From NCBI GenBank assembly GCA_029882395.1, contig JAOUKT010000017.1, positions 1 through 46,555 of the forward strand: a DNA stretch of 46,555 bases. Direction: 5' to 3'. Made by a program: the position numbers and the translations under genes. This stretch comes from Gammaproteobacteria bacterium (lineage in GTDB: Bacteria; Pseudomonadota; Gammaproteobacteria; SZUA-229). Below the pieces are notes generated by a model. It did no database searches and had not been told where the DNA came from. It saw nothing but the letters and a program-made list of their open reading frames with translations. Below, piece after piece: positions 8,952 through 19,093 of the stretch (its first letter is position 1; each line of letters begins with the position of its first letter).

Positions 8952-9905
8952 ATGTCATTTTTAATCAAAAAGCCTGATGATATTAAGTCATCAGAAATTA
9001 CCAGTCAGTCTGTTTACCATGAGCGCCGCGAATTCATCAAAAAAATGAGTCTTGCGACGACAGCATTAATAGGCGCCGGGCATCTGTCGCTGGCAGAGGC
9101 CAAAGCTTACCCGGAGTTAGCAAAAAGTCAGTTCAGTAGCGCTGATAAACTAACGTCTTTAGATGATATAAAAAGCTACAATAATTTTTATGAGTTTGGA
9201 ACGGGAAAAGTCGACCCGGCCAAAAATGCAAAAAACTTTAATCCAAAACCCTGGTCGATTGCAGTTGAAGGGGAGATCGAAAAGCCAGGCGTGTTTGACC
9301 TTGAAGATTTCGTAAAACCTTATGCACTGGAAGAACGTATTTATCGTTTCCGTTGCGTTGAAGGCTGGTCCATGGTCATTCCATGGGTTGGTTTTCCTTT
9401 AGCGGATATGATTAAACAGTTTAAACCGACATCAAAGGCTAAGTATGTCGAATTTGTGACTTTGTATGATAAAGAAAAAATGCCTGGCCAGGCGATCAGG
9501 GTTTTACCCTGGCCCTATACGGAAGGTTTGCGCATTGATGAAGCTATGAATCCTTTAACATTGATGGCAGTCGGTTTATATGGTGATGAATTACCCAACC
9601 AGAACGGCGCGCCGATTCGTCTTGTTGTGCCCTGGAAGTATGGCTTTAAAAATATCAAATCAATAGTAAAGATACGTTTTACTGAGCATGAGCCGGTATC
9701 CACATGGCATAAAATTGGTCCTAAAGAATATGGCTTTTACTCCAATGTAAATCCTGATGTTGATCATCCACGCTGGAGCCAGAAAACTGAACGCCGCATT
9801 GGCGAACCATTCTGGTCACCTAAAATACAAACACAAATGTTTAACGGCTATTCGGAGCAGGTAGCGCACTTATATAGCGGAATGGATCTTAAACGGTTTT
9901 TCTAA
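8952..9905 (+). CDS. msrP: Protein-methionine-sulfoxide reductase catalytic subunit MsrP (YedY)
   Basis: MsrP is the periplasmic molybdopterin enzyme that repairs oxidised methionine in envelope proteins using electrons from MsrQ. The 317-residue protein has a Tat signal (ERREFIKK, Arg25-Arg26, then a hydrophobic stretch ending AEA), the molybdenum-ligating Cys135 in YRFRCVEGWSM, and the family blocks YNNFYEFG, EGLRIDEAMNPLTLM, NGAPIRLVVPWKYGFK and VDHPRWSQKTER. It matches E. coli MsrP along its length. The start at 8952 is preferred over an ATG seven codons upstream because GAGGAG is six bases before it. Its stop overlaps the msrQ start by one base (TAATG), indicating translational coupling. 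Confidence 0.97.
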   Translation: MSFLIKKPDDIKSSEITSQSVYHERREFIKKMSLATTALIGAGHLSLAEAKAYPELAKSQFSSADKLTSLDDIKSYNNFYEFGTGKVDPAKNAKNFNPKPWSIAVEGEIEKPGVFDLEDFVKPYALEERIYRFRCVEGWSMVIPWVGFPLADMIKQFKPTSKAKYVEFVTLYDKEKMPGQAIRVLPWPYTEGLRIDEAMNPLTLMAVGLYGDELPNQNGAPIRLVVPWKYGFKNIKSIVKIRFTEHEPVSTWHKIGPKEYGFYSNVNPDVDHPRWSQKTERRIGEPFWSPKIQTQMFNGYSEQVAHLYSGMDLKRFF

Positions 9906-10549
9906 TGCAAATAATGACAAGCATCGCAGAAAATAATATCAGATTGGATGCAGTAATGAGTGTACATAAAATGCTTAAGCCCGTTGTTTTTATTTTCTGT
10001 TTGTTGCCCTTGATGATGATTATGTGGCAAGCATTTACTAACGGGCTGGGTGCCAATCCCGCAGAAACTATTCTCGATGCTATGGGTAACTGGGCCGTTT
10101 ATTTTCTTTTGATTACGTTAACGGTAACGCCACTCAGAAGACTGACTGGCTGGGGAGGCATTGTTCGTTTGCGGCGTATGTTTGGACTGTTTGTTTTCTT
10201 TTATGCGAGCTTGCATTTATTAAGTTATATCTGGTTTGATCAGTATTTTGACTGGCACGAAATTGTAAATGATATTATTAAACGGCCTTTTATTAGTCTG
10301 GGCTTTATGACGTTTGTGCTGTTAATCCCTCTGATGCTAACATCGAATAAAGCCATGATAATACGCCTAAAGGCTAACTGGAAAAGGCTCCATCAGCTGG
10401 TGTATCCAATAGCTATTATGGCAACCGTGCATTTTTTTCTAATGACCAGGGCTGATTTCCAGCAGCCTGTCATCATAGCGCTGATATTAAGCGTATTATT
10501 GATGTACCGGCTCGTTGTCTATTTTCAGAAAAAAGCCGCACGGCTTTAG
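9905..10549 (+). CDS. msrQ: Haem-binding membrane subunit MsrQ (YedZ)
   Basis: MsrQ is the inner-membrane b-haem protein that passes electrons from the respiratory chain or flavin to MsrP. The 214-residue sequence has about six membrane segments. Likely haem-ligand histidines are seen in FYASLHLLSYIWFD and in RLHQLVYPIAIMATVHFF. The motifs NWAVYFLLITLTVTPLRR and RRMFGLFVFFYA are typical of YedZ. The start at 9905 overlaps msrP; a later ATG at 9956 (MSVHKML) is possible and would remove a 17-residue polar leader. It converges on the HupE-like gene, and the two stop codons overlap by four bases. Confidence 0.96.
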   Translation: MQIMTSIAENNIRLDAVMSVHKMLKPVVFIFCLLPLMMIMWQAFTNGLGANPAETILDAMGNWAVYFLLITLTVTPLRRLTGWGGIVRLRRMFGLFVFFYASLHLLSYIWFDQYFDWHEIVNDIIKRPFISLGFMTFVLLIPLMLTSNKAMIIRLKANWKRLHQLVYPIAIMATVHFFLMTRADFQQPVIIALILSVLLMYRLVVYFQKKAARL

Positions 10550-11751
10550 AAAACGATCCGGTCATAGGTCCAGTAAAGCCCGGTAACGGCAATCATTAAT
10601 GAGCAGGGGATAATAATCGCTTGCCGATACCAGCTTTTATGACCAAACCAGAGTCCGACAGCTAAAAAGGCTGCTGTGACAACAAATAGCTGGCCTAATT
10701 CAACGCCGATATTAAAACTGATCAATGCGGTAGCGAAAGCATCATCGGGCATGCCAAAGTCTGCCAGCATGGTTGCAAAGCCAAGGCCGTGCAACAGGCC
10801 AAAAGCAAAGACTATTATCAGACGGCTTTTTCTGGCTTTTTCGTCATGGTCCCTGGCAAATATATTTTCAATAGCGATATATGCGATTGAAAGCGCAATC
10901 AACGGTTCTACAATATTGGATGGCAGGCTAATGACATCGAGCATTGATAATGACAAGGTTATCGAGTGAGCCAGGGTGAACATGGTCACTTGCCATAATA
11001 ACGGTCTTAATTTTAAACTCAGTAAGAAAATACCCAGTATAAACAGAATATGATCCAGACCTTTAGGTAATATATGATCAAAACCTGCTCCGGTATAGGT
11101 TTGTATGGTGTCCATCAGGCTCGGCGGGTTGAATACCTCTGTCAGGCTAAATGGCTTGCTTGGCTGGTCTTTTCTAAGCCATTGCCAGTTTGACCAGTGC
11201 CATTTTTGCTGGGTTTCATCAGCTTGCCGCAGGCGAACTGCATTATCGGCAAAACTTTGCGGAAAATACCAGATAACGGACGCTGCATCTTTGTCAATCA
11301 TGCCTTCGAAGGTAATAAGGCTGGTGCGCGGCACTTTTAGATAACCGGGTTCGGGTATTTTGATAGCGCTGATGTTCAGATCTGTTTTCTGGCCATCAAA
11401 TTTCAGGAAAATTTCTTTATATACGCGCGGTTTAAAGGCCTCAAAAGCCTTTAAAAGCTCATCAGCGGGCATGGCCCGTAGTTTGTCATAAGCCTCTGAG
11501 TTGGGTGAATCTTGCGTGTTTTTATAACGCGCATCGATACCTGTCATCATGGCTTCAAGACTGGTGCGTATCTCAACCCGGTACTGGCCTTTGCTAAAGA
11601 TGCTGATCTCTATCAGTGCGGGTTTTACAATATCGGCGCTGGCAGGCTGAGTACTGAATAATAAACACATGGCTATTGCGGTTAATAACGCCTGAGACAG
11701 GCTCAGCTGACGAAAAAAACGGGATATTTGAAATATAGATAAATGATTCAT
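10546..11751 (-). CDS. HupE/UreJ-family (type 2) membrane protein with N-terminal periplasmic domain
   Basis: A 401-residue protein. Residues about 16-39 look like a signal peptide (ending QPASA), followed by a soluble domain of about 170 residues. The C-terminal half, from about residue 222, has around seven membrane segments with the family motif FDHILPKGLDHILFILGIFLLSL (His226, Asp233, His234), then TLAHSITLSLSMLDVISLP and FGLLHGLGFATML. HupE/UreJ proteins are linked to nickel or cobalt permeation; for this long subgroup the substrate is not established. The HxnDH motif has six residues between the first His and Asp, whereas classical HupE/UreJ has five. It diverges from soxB. No hydrogenase or urease gene is nearby, so a metal role is inference. 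Confidence 0.75.
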   Translation of the reverse strand: MNHLSIFQISRFFRQLSLSQALLTAIAMCLLFSTQPASADIVKPALIEISIFSKGQYRVEIRTSLEAMMTGIDARYKNTQDSPNSEAYDKLRAMPADELLKAFEAFKPRVYKEIFLKFDGQKTDLNISAIKIPEPGYLKVPRTSLITFEGMIDKDAASVIWYFPQSFADNAVRLRQADETQQKWHWSNWQWLRKDQPSKPFSLTEVFNPPSLMDTIQTYTGAGFDHILPKGLDHILFILGIFLLSLKLRPLLWQVTMFTLAHSITLSLSMLDVISLPSNIVEPLIALSIAYIAIENIFARDHDEKARKSRLIIVFAFGLLHGLGFATMLADFGMPDDAFATALISFNIGVELGQLFVVTAAFLAVGLWFGHKSWYRQAIIIPCSLMIAVTGLYWTYDRIVF

Positions 11752-11939
11752 TTGATTAATGACTAATATGTTTTAATATATGCGGACTTAAAAATAATAT
11801 ATCGATATAAATCGAAGCGATTATAAGGCCTATTAAGTAATAATTAAGATTGCTTGCGAGGCGCATTATAATCACATAACAAACATATAACACTGACTAA
11901 ATCGTTTTTTATAAACATTTACCATCTGGATCATATTTT

Positions 11940-13871
11940 ATGAAATTTATAGACCGCCGAGAATTCTTGAAAATTATGGGGGCAGGCACAGCTGCTACCA
12001 TGATGCCCGCTTGTTCATCTGATCAGGATTCTGCATCATCTGCGGGTAAAGCCGATCAAGCGGCAATGCCAAAGGGTTTTTATGACCTGCCTATTAAGGG
12101 TAATGCGCGCATATTGCACATTACTGATGTACACGGTCAGTTAAACCCTGTTCATTTTCGTGAGCCAAACGTGAATCTGGGTGTAGGCGATGCTTATGGC
12201 CGCCCACCGCACATTGTTGGTAGTAAATTAATGCAATACATGGGTATGGCGTTAAATAGTCCTGAATCATATGCTTTTACTTATCTGGATTTCGATCAGG
12301 CGGCCCGCAAGTATGGTAAAACAGGCGGCTACGCTAACATGAAAACATTACTGACTCAGCTGCGTAAACAGGCTGGCGGTCAGGAAAATACTTTAACGAT
12401 CGATGGTGGTGATTTGTGGCAGGGTTCGGGCACATCGCTGTGGACTCGTGGTGTTGATATGGTTGAAGCCTCCAATATTATGGGTGTCGACGTCATGGTC
12501 GGTCACTGGGAATTCACCTATCGTGAAGATGAAGTACTCAACAACGTGACCTTGTTTAAAGGTGATTTCATCGGCCAGAATGTTCGTGTCAAAGAAGATG
12601 CATTGTTTGGTGAAGACTATGGCAAGATGGTGCAAAAATACGATGGTAACGGTCTTTTCAATGAAGAGAGTGGCCATGCTTTCCGTCCATATGTGATAAA
12701 AAATGTCGGTGGTGCGCGTATTTGTGTCATCGGTCAGGCGTTCCCGCGCACGGGTAACGCAAACCCTCAGGAGTTTTTCCCGGACTGGTCTTTTGGTCTG
12801 CGTGAAGATGACATGATTGAGCTGGTAAAAGGTATTCGTGAAAATGAAAAACCTGATGCAATTGTTTTGCTGTCTCATAACGGCATGGACGTTGATATTA
12901 AAATGGCAGAACGTGTACCGGGCCTGAACGCCGTATTTGGTGGCCACACGCATGACGGTATTCCAAAGCCTGTTGAAGTTAAAAATGTCGCTGGCAACAC
13001 CTGTCTGGTAACGAATGCGGGTTCTAACTCCAAGTATGTTGGCGTTATGGACTTTGATATTCAGGACGGCAAAGTAAAAGCCATGCATTACAAGATGATG
13101 CCGATTATCTCTGACTGGTTACCGGCTGATAAAGAAATGCAGTCTTTTATCGATCAGATGCGTCAAACTAAATATGACACTAAGATCATTGAAAGCCGCA
13201 ACAAAGATTTTTATTATAATAAAGATCGTCTGGGTAAAACTTACGAAGAAATCTTGTCTGAAAAACTGGCCATTGCTGACCGTACTTTATACCGTCGTGG
13301 TAACTTCATGGGTACATGGGACCAGATTCTGTGCAACGCGTTACGTGATGAGTACAATGCCGATATTTCAATGTCAGCCGGTGTGCGTTGGGGTACCAGT
13401 AAACTCAAAGGTGACTGGATCACAATGGAAGATGTGCTGACTCAGTGTTCCATGACTTACGGTGAAACATACGTTACACAAATGACGGGTAAAGCGCTGC
13501 TGAGTACACTCGAGTCAGTTGCTGATAACTTATTCGATCCAGATCCTTACCTGCAATCGGGTGGTGATATGGTGCGCCTTGGCGGTCTTGATTATTCAAT
13601 CGAACCTGCTCAGTCACTCGGTAAGCGTATTACAAACGCAAGGCTGGATGATGGCAGCCCGATTGACCCTGAAAAAACCTATTCAGTGGCAGGCTGGGCA
13701 AGTGTAGGCAGAGCGCCAGAAGGACGTCCTATGTGGGATGTGGTACGTGAGCATATTATCAATACTCGTGGCGAGGACAATGTCTATCGCATAGTTAAGC
13801 AAAATGACCCTGAACTGATCGGCGTTAATGCTAATCCTGGCATCGCTGATTATGCAGGTAAGTCATCTTAA
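11940..13871 (+). CDS. soxB: SoxB thiosulfohydrolase (sulfate-releasing Sox component), putative Tat lipoprotein
   Basis: SoxB uses a dinuclear manganese site to release sulfate from the SoxYZ-bound thiosulfonate during thiosulfate oxidation. The 643-residue protein has the metallophosphatase-type metal ligands in order: Asp63/His65 (HITDVHGQL), Asp158 (DGGDLWQGSGTSLWTRG), His189 (GHWEFTY, the SoxB version of GNHE), His313 (LLSHNGMDVD) and His336/His338 (GGHTHDG). The 5'-nucleotidase-like C-domain follows (YRRGNFMGTWDQ, YLQSGGDMVRLGGL). The N-terminus carries twin Arg6-Arg7 and then PAC25SSD, suggesting Tat export plus a lipid anchor. A TATAAT at 11867-11872 is a possible -10 element. It is somewhat longer than the usual family size of about 570. 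No other sox gene is in the window. Confidence 0.96.
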   Translation: MKFIDRREFLKIMGAGTAATMMPACSSDQDSASSAGKADQAAMPKGFYDLPIKGNARILHITDVHGQLNPVHFREPNVNLGVGDAYGRPPHIVGSKLMQYMGMALNSPESYAFTYLDFDQAARKYGKTGGYANMKTLLTQLRKQAGGQENTLTIDGGDLWQGSGTSLWTRGVDMVEASNIMGVDVMVGHWEFTYREDEVLNNVTLFKGDFIGQNVRVKEDALFGEDYGKMVQKYDGNGLFNEESGHAFRPYVIKNVGGARICVIGQAFPRTGNANPQEFFPDWSFGLREDDMIELVKGIRENEKPDAIVLLSHNGMDVDIKMAERVPGLNAVFGGHTHDGIPKPVEVKNVAGNTCLVTNAGSNSKYVGVMDFDIQDGKVKAMHYKMMPIISDWLPADKEMQSFIDQMRQTKYDTKIIESRNKDFYYNKDRLGKTYEEILSEKLAIADRTLYRRGNFMGTWDQILCNALRDEYNADISMSAGVRWGTSKLKGDWITMEDVLTQCSMTYGETYVTQMTGKALLSTLESVADNLFDPDPYLQSGGDMVRLGGLDYSIEPAQSLGKRITNARLDDGSPIDPEKTYSVAGWASVGRAPEGRPMWDVVREHIINTRGEDNVYRIVKQNDPELIGVNANPGIADYAGKSS

Positions 13872-13893
13872 ATTTCTAAACTGATTTAAGATC

Positions 13894-13929
13894 AAAAAAG
13901 CCCCTGATAATTTTCAGGGGCTTTTTTTT
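13894..13929. terminator. Bidirectional intrinsic terminator between soxB and the convergent purB operon
   Basis: AAAAAAGCCCCTGA - taattt - TCAGGGGCTTTTTTTT: a GC-rich stem with long A and T tracts on both sides, 23 bases after the soxB stop and 28 bases from the convergent stop at 13957. Confidence 0.93.
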
Positions 13930-13956
13930 GTTTAAAATAAATTATCGGGAAAAAAA

Positions 13957-14499
13957 CTAAATATGCAGTTTTCTGAAATGCGGATCAGGCACGGCTTTTT
14001 CCCATACCTCTGAAAAAAACTCCAGTAGTTTTACCGCTCTGGCAGGGCTGTTAAAGTTTACCGAGCCAATAAACTCACTGGCTTTAGGCCGGTAATAAAG
14101 GCCTTTGCGGTCAACAACCATAAAGCTTGCGCGTACTTCGCGGTAAACATCGGGGATGGTTTTTACTTCGATGTGGGAACTGAGTTGCTGTGCAAGCCTT
14201 AACAGTACATGGGAATTCTTAACGGCCAGCGTGGAATCTCTTACAAGGATTCTGATCTGCATTTGCTGATAATGTTTGGCCATCTCCAATAAATATTTAG
14301 CAATGTTTTCATTGTCTAAAACCTGCGGGTCAAGATCTTGCGTATACAGGCTGACACTTAAGTGGCCCTGTCTGATCATTGAAATAGCGGCATTACGGTT
14401 TGCTGCGGCATTATTAAAGATAATTTCCGCATCGGTTTTGCCTAAATCATAATGACTGGGTAATTCAGAGGGTGGGGATTGTTCGGGTATGAGTCTCAT
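13957..14499 (-). CDS. Uncharacterised protein of the purB-roxA-GNAT operon (DUF7931-like)
   Basis: A 180-residue soluble protein without signal peptide or membrane segment. I recognise it only as the kind of conserved unknown that follows a GNAT gene in gammaproteobacteria; the DUF7931 label is from memory and tentative. Visible features are a helical N-half (IIFNNAAANRNAAISMIRQG), QIRILVRDS, and a C-half with RASFMVVDRKGLYYRP and SVNFNSPARAVKLLEFFSEVWE. The beta-strand plus Asp/Tyr pattern is reminiscent of PLD-like folds, but no HxK(x4)D catalytic motif is present. It starts nine bases after the GNAT stop and is last in the operon before the terminator. Confidence 0.7.
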   Translation of the reverse strand: MRLIPEQSPPSELPSHYDLGKTDAEIIFNNAAANRNAAISMIRQGHLSVSLYTQDLDPQVLDNENIAKYLLEMAKHYQQMQIRILVRDSTLAVKNSHVLLRLAQQLSSHIEVKTIPDVYREVRASFMVVDRKGLYYRPKASEFIGSVNFNSPARAVKLLEFFSEVWEKAVPDPHFRKLHI

Positions 14500-14508
14500 A
14501 TTGCTATT

Positions 14509-14927
14509 TTAGGTTTCCAGTCGCATTTTGTAATGCGCTATACCGGCTTCAATGAATTGCGGACCCTGTTTGATAAAGCCTGCTTTTGTATAAAAATCCA
14601 TTGCCTGTGCTTGTGCATGAATAAATAACGGCCCGCTTAGCTGTGATCGGTGCAGATCGATCATATGCTTTAATAATAAACGGCCGATACCTTTATTTCG
14701 AAATGGCTTTAACACAGCCATGCGCCCAAGCTGGGCATCTGTCTGTAATCGGGCAGTCGCCACCAGCTGTGCATCGGCTGTGACCAGACAATGGAAAGCT
14801 GATGTATCGTGCTGATCCCATTCCAGCTTCTCGGGTACTTTTTGTTCATCGATAAAAACTTGCTGGCGTATCGACATTATCGCATTTTTGTCCTTTGTCC
14901 AGTCGGCATTGAAAATGCTGATGTTCA

Positions 14928-14928
<1 letters not shown>
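14509..14928 (-). CDS. GNAT-family N-acetyltransferase
   Basis: A 139-residue single-domain GNAT. Beta1/alpha1 is MNISIFNADWTKDKNAIMSIRQQVFIDEQKVP. Motif A, which binds the acetyl-CoA pyrophosphate, is LGRMAVLKPFRNKGIGRLLL (R-N-K-G-I-G), and motif B is LFIHAQAQAMDFYTKAGF. The layout resembles the YjcF/ElaA-like branch. The substrate cannot be read from the sequence. Its start overlaps the roxA stop by one base (TAATG), so translation is probably coupled. The position directly after a ribosomal-protein hydroxylase gene is suggestive but not proof of a protein substrate. Confidence 0.88.
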
Positions 14929-17445
<2,517 letters not shown>

Positions 17446-17457
17446 CTAAGCTCTGTG

Positions 17458-17486
17458 TTGATTAAAGACGAATTAATGCATAATTA
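17458..17486 (+). promoter_or_regulatory. Candidate sigma-70 promoter of fumC
   Basis: TTGATT at 17458-17463 and TAATTA at 17481-17486 have a 17-base spacer. The start codon at 17540 would follow a leader of about 45 bases. The same short gap must also serve purB on the other strand. Confidence 0.45.
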
Positions 17487-17539
17487 TACCATTGAATCAT
17501 AAAGCGCGGCTTGAAAAACCACAGTTAACAGGAAACAGA

Positions 17540-18916
17540 ATGAAATATCGCATTGAAAAAGACAGTATGGGTGAATTGAAGGTGCCAGAAAAGGCGTTAT
17601 ATGCCGCTCAAACACAACGTGCGGTTGAAAACTTTCCCATTAGTGGCCTGAGCATGCCAAGAGCGTTTATTCGTGCATTAGGCCTGGTAAAGATAGCCTG
17701 TGCCAAAACCAATGCTGATCTGGGCTTTTTAGAGCCGCATTTAATGCAGTCGATTGTTAAGCATGCACAAAATGTAGCCGATGGTGTGCACGATGAACAT
17801 TTTCCGGTCGATGTCTTCCAAACCGGTTCTGGCACCAGTACTAATATGAATGCCAATGAAGTCATTGCGACGTTATGCCAGCAGGACAACGTCGCTATTC
17901 ACCCCAATGATCACGTTAACATGGGGCAATCATCCAATGATGTGATTCCAACCGCTTTGCATGTTAGTGCCAGCGAGTCTGTATGCGGGCAATTGCTGCC
18001 TGCATTGGATCAGCTGGAGGCGGTATTGGCTGCAAAAGCCAACAGCCTGGCAGGCATTGTGAAAACAGGGCGGACTCATTTAATGGATGCCATGCCGGTA
18101 TCCATGCAACAAGAAATCTCTGGCTGGCAGATGCAAATCAAACATGCAAAAGCACGGATTATGGATTGCTTGCCGCGTTTAAATGCACTGGCCCAGGGCG
18201 GCACGGCTGTGGGAACAGGTATCAATGCTGATCAGCGCTTTGCTGCGAATTTTGCAAGGCAACTCTCAGACATTAGCGGCCAAACATTTACCAGCAGTGA
18301 GAACAAATTTGAATCCCTGAGCACTCAGGATTCTGCTGTAGAGTTAAGTGGTCAGTTAAAAACATTAGCCGTCAGCCTGATGAAAATCTGTAACGATTTG
18401 CGCTGGATGAACAGCGGGCCACTGGCCGGTATCGGTGAAATAGCCTTGCCTGCATTACAGCCGGGCAGCAGTATTATGCCGGGTAAAGTCAATCCGGTTA
18501 TTCCTGAAGCGGTGGCCATGGTCTGTGCACAGGTTATCGGTAACGACGCAACCATAACGGTTGCCGGACAATCCGGAAACTTTCAGTTAAATGTCATGCT
18601 GCCAGTGATCGCATATAACCTGCTGCAAAGTATTGATATATTGGCCAATGCAAGCAGCGTCCTGGCGTCTAAAGCCATTCAGGGTTTCACAGTTAATGAG
18701 GCGAATATTAAAAGTGCGCTGGAGAAAAACCCGATACTGGTTACCGCATTGAACCCGGTGATTGGTTATGAGTTAGGTGCAACCATTGCTAAAACCGCTT
18801 ACGCGGAAGACAGGGCGGTGATCGATGTTGCAGAAGAAATGACCGGATTATCACGCAGTGAGTTAGAAAAAATTCTCAATCCAATGCAGCTAACAAAGGG
18901 CGGCATTACAGAATAA
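17540..18916 (+). CDS. fumC: Class II fumarate hydratase
   Basis: FumC interconverts fumarate and malate in the TCA cycle without an iron-sulfur cluster, and so tolerates oxidative stress. The 458-residue protein has the class II pattern: RIEKDSMGELKVPEKALYAAQTQRAVENF at the start, QTGSGTSTNMNANEVIA, NMGQSSNDVIPTALH, KTGRTHLMDAMPVSMQQEISGW with the catalytic His, and GSSIMPGKVNPVIPEA with the catalytic Ser loop. The start at 17540 is chosen because AGGA lies six bases upstream; the frame is open for 16 more codons, which do not match the family. It reads divergently from purB, whose product releases fumarate. Confidence 0.95.
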   Translation: MKYRIEKDSMGELKVPEKALYAAQTQRAVENFPISGLSMPRAFIRALGLVKIACAKTNADLGFLEPHLMQSIVKHAQNVADGVHDEHFPVDVFQTGSGTSTNMNANEVIATLCQQDNVAIHPNDHVNMGQSSNDVIPTALHVSASESVCGQLLPALDQLEAVLAAKANSLAGIVKTGRTHLMDAMPVSMQQEISGWQMQIKHAKARIMDCLPRLNALAQGGTAVGTGINADQRFAANFARQLSDISGQTFTSSENKFESLSTQDSAVELSGQLKTLAVSLMKICNDLRWMNSGPLAGIGEIALPALQPGSSIMPGKVNPVIPEAVAMVCAQVIGNDATITVAGQSGNFQLNVMLPVIAYNLLQSIDILANASSVLASKAIQGFTVNEANIKSALEKNPILVTALNPVIGYELGATIAKTAYAEDRAVIDVAEEMTGLSRSELEKILNPMQLTKGGITE

Positions 18917-19015
18917 AGATTATCTAAATCACTTATTTAAGTTTTTAAAAACGCGTTTAGTTACAGATTGTTCAGCTTGTCAGCAGAAAAATGCAATGAA
19001 CTGTACTAAAAATAA

Positions 19016-19043
19016 TAGACACAACAGGATCTGTCATTATAGT
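19016..19043 (+). promoter_or_regulatory. Candidate sigma-70 promoter of the GAF/HD-GYP gene
   Basis: TAGACA at 19016-19021 and TATAGT at 19038-19043 are separated by 16 bases and lie 51 bases before the ATG at 19094. Confidence 0.45.
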
Positions 19044-19093
19044 ATTTAAATCCATTGTAATGCAGTCAGTAGTATGTAGCAGGTCAATAAATT

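Noticed and set aside
12393..13088. 231-codon open frame antisense to soxB
   Set aside because: It lies wholly inside soxB on the other strand, has no recognisable domain or ribosome site, and its length follows from soxB codon use.
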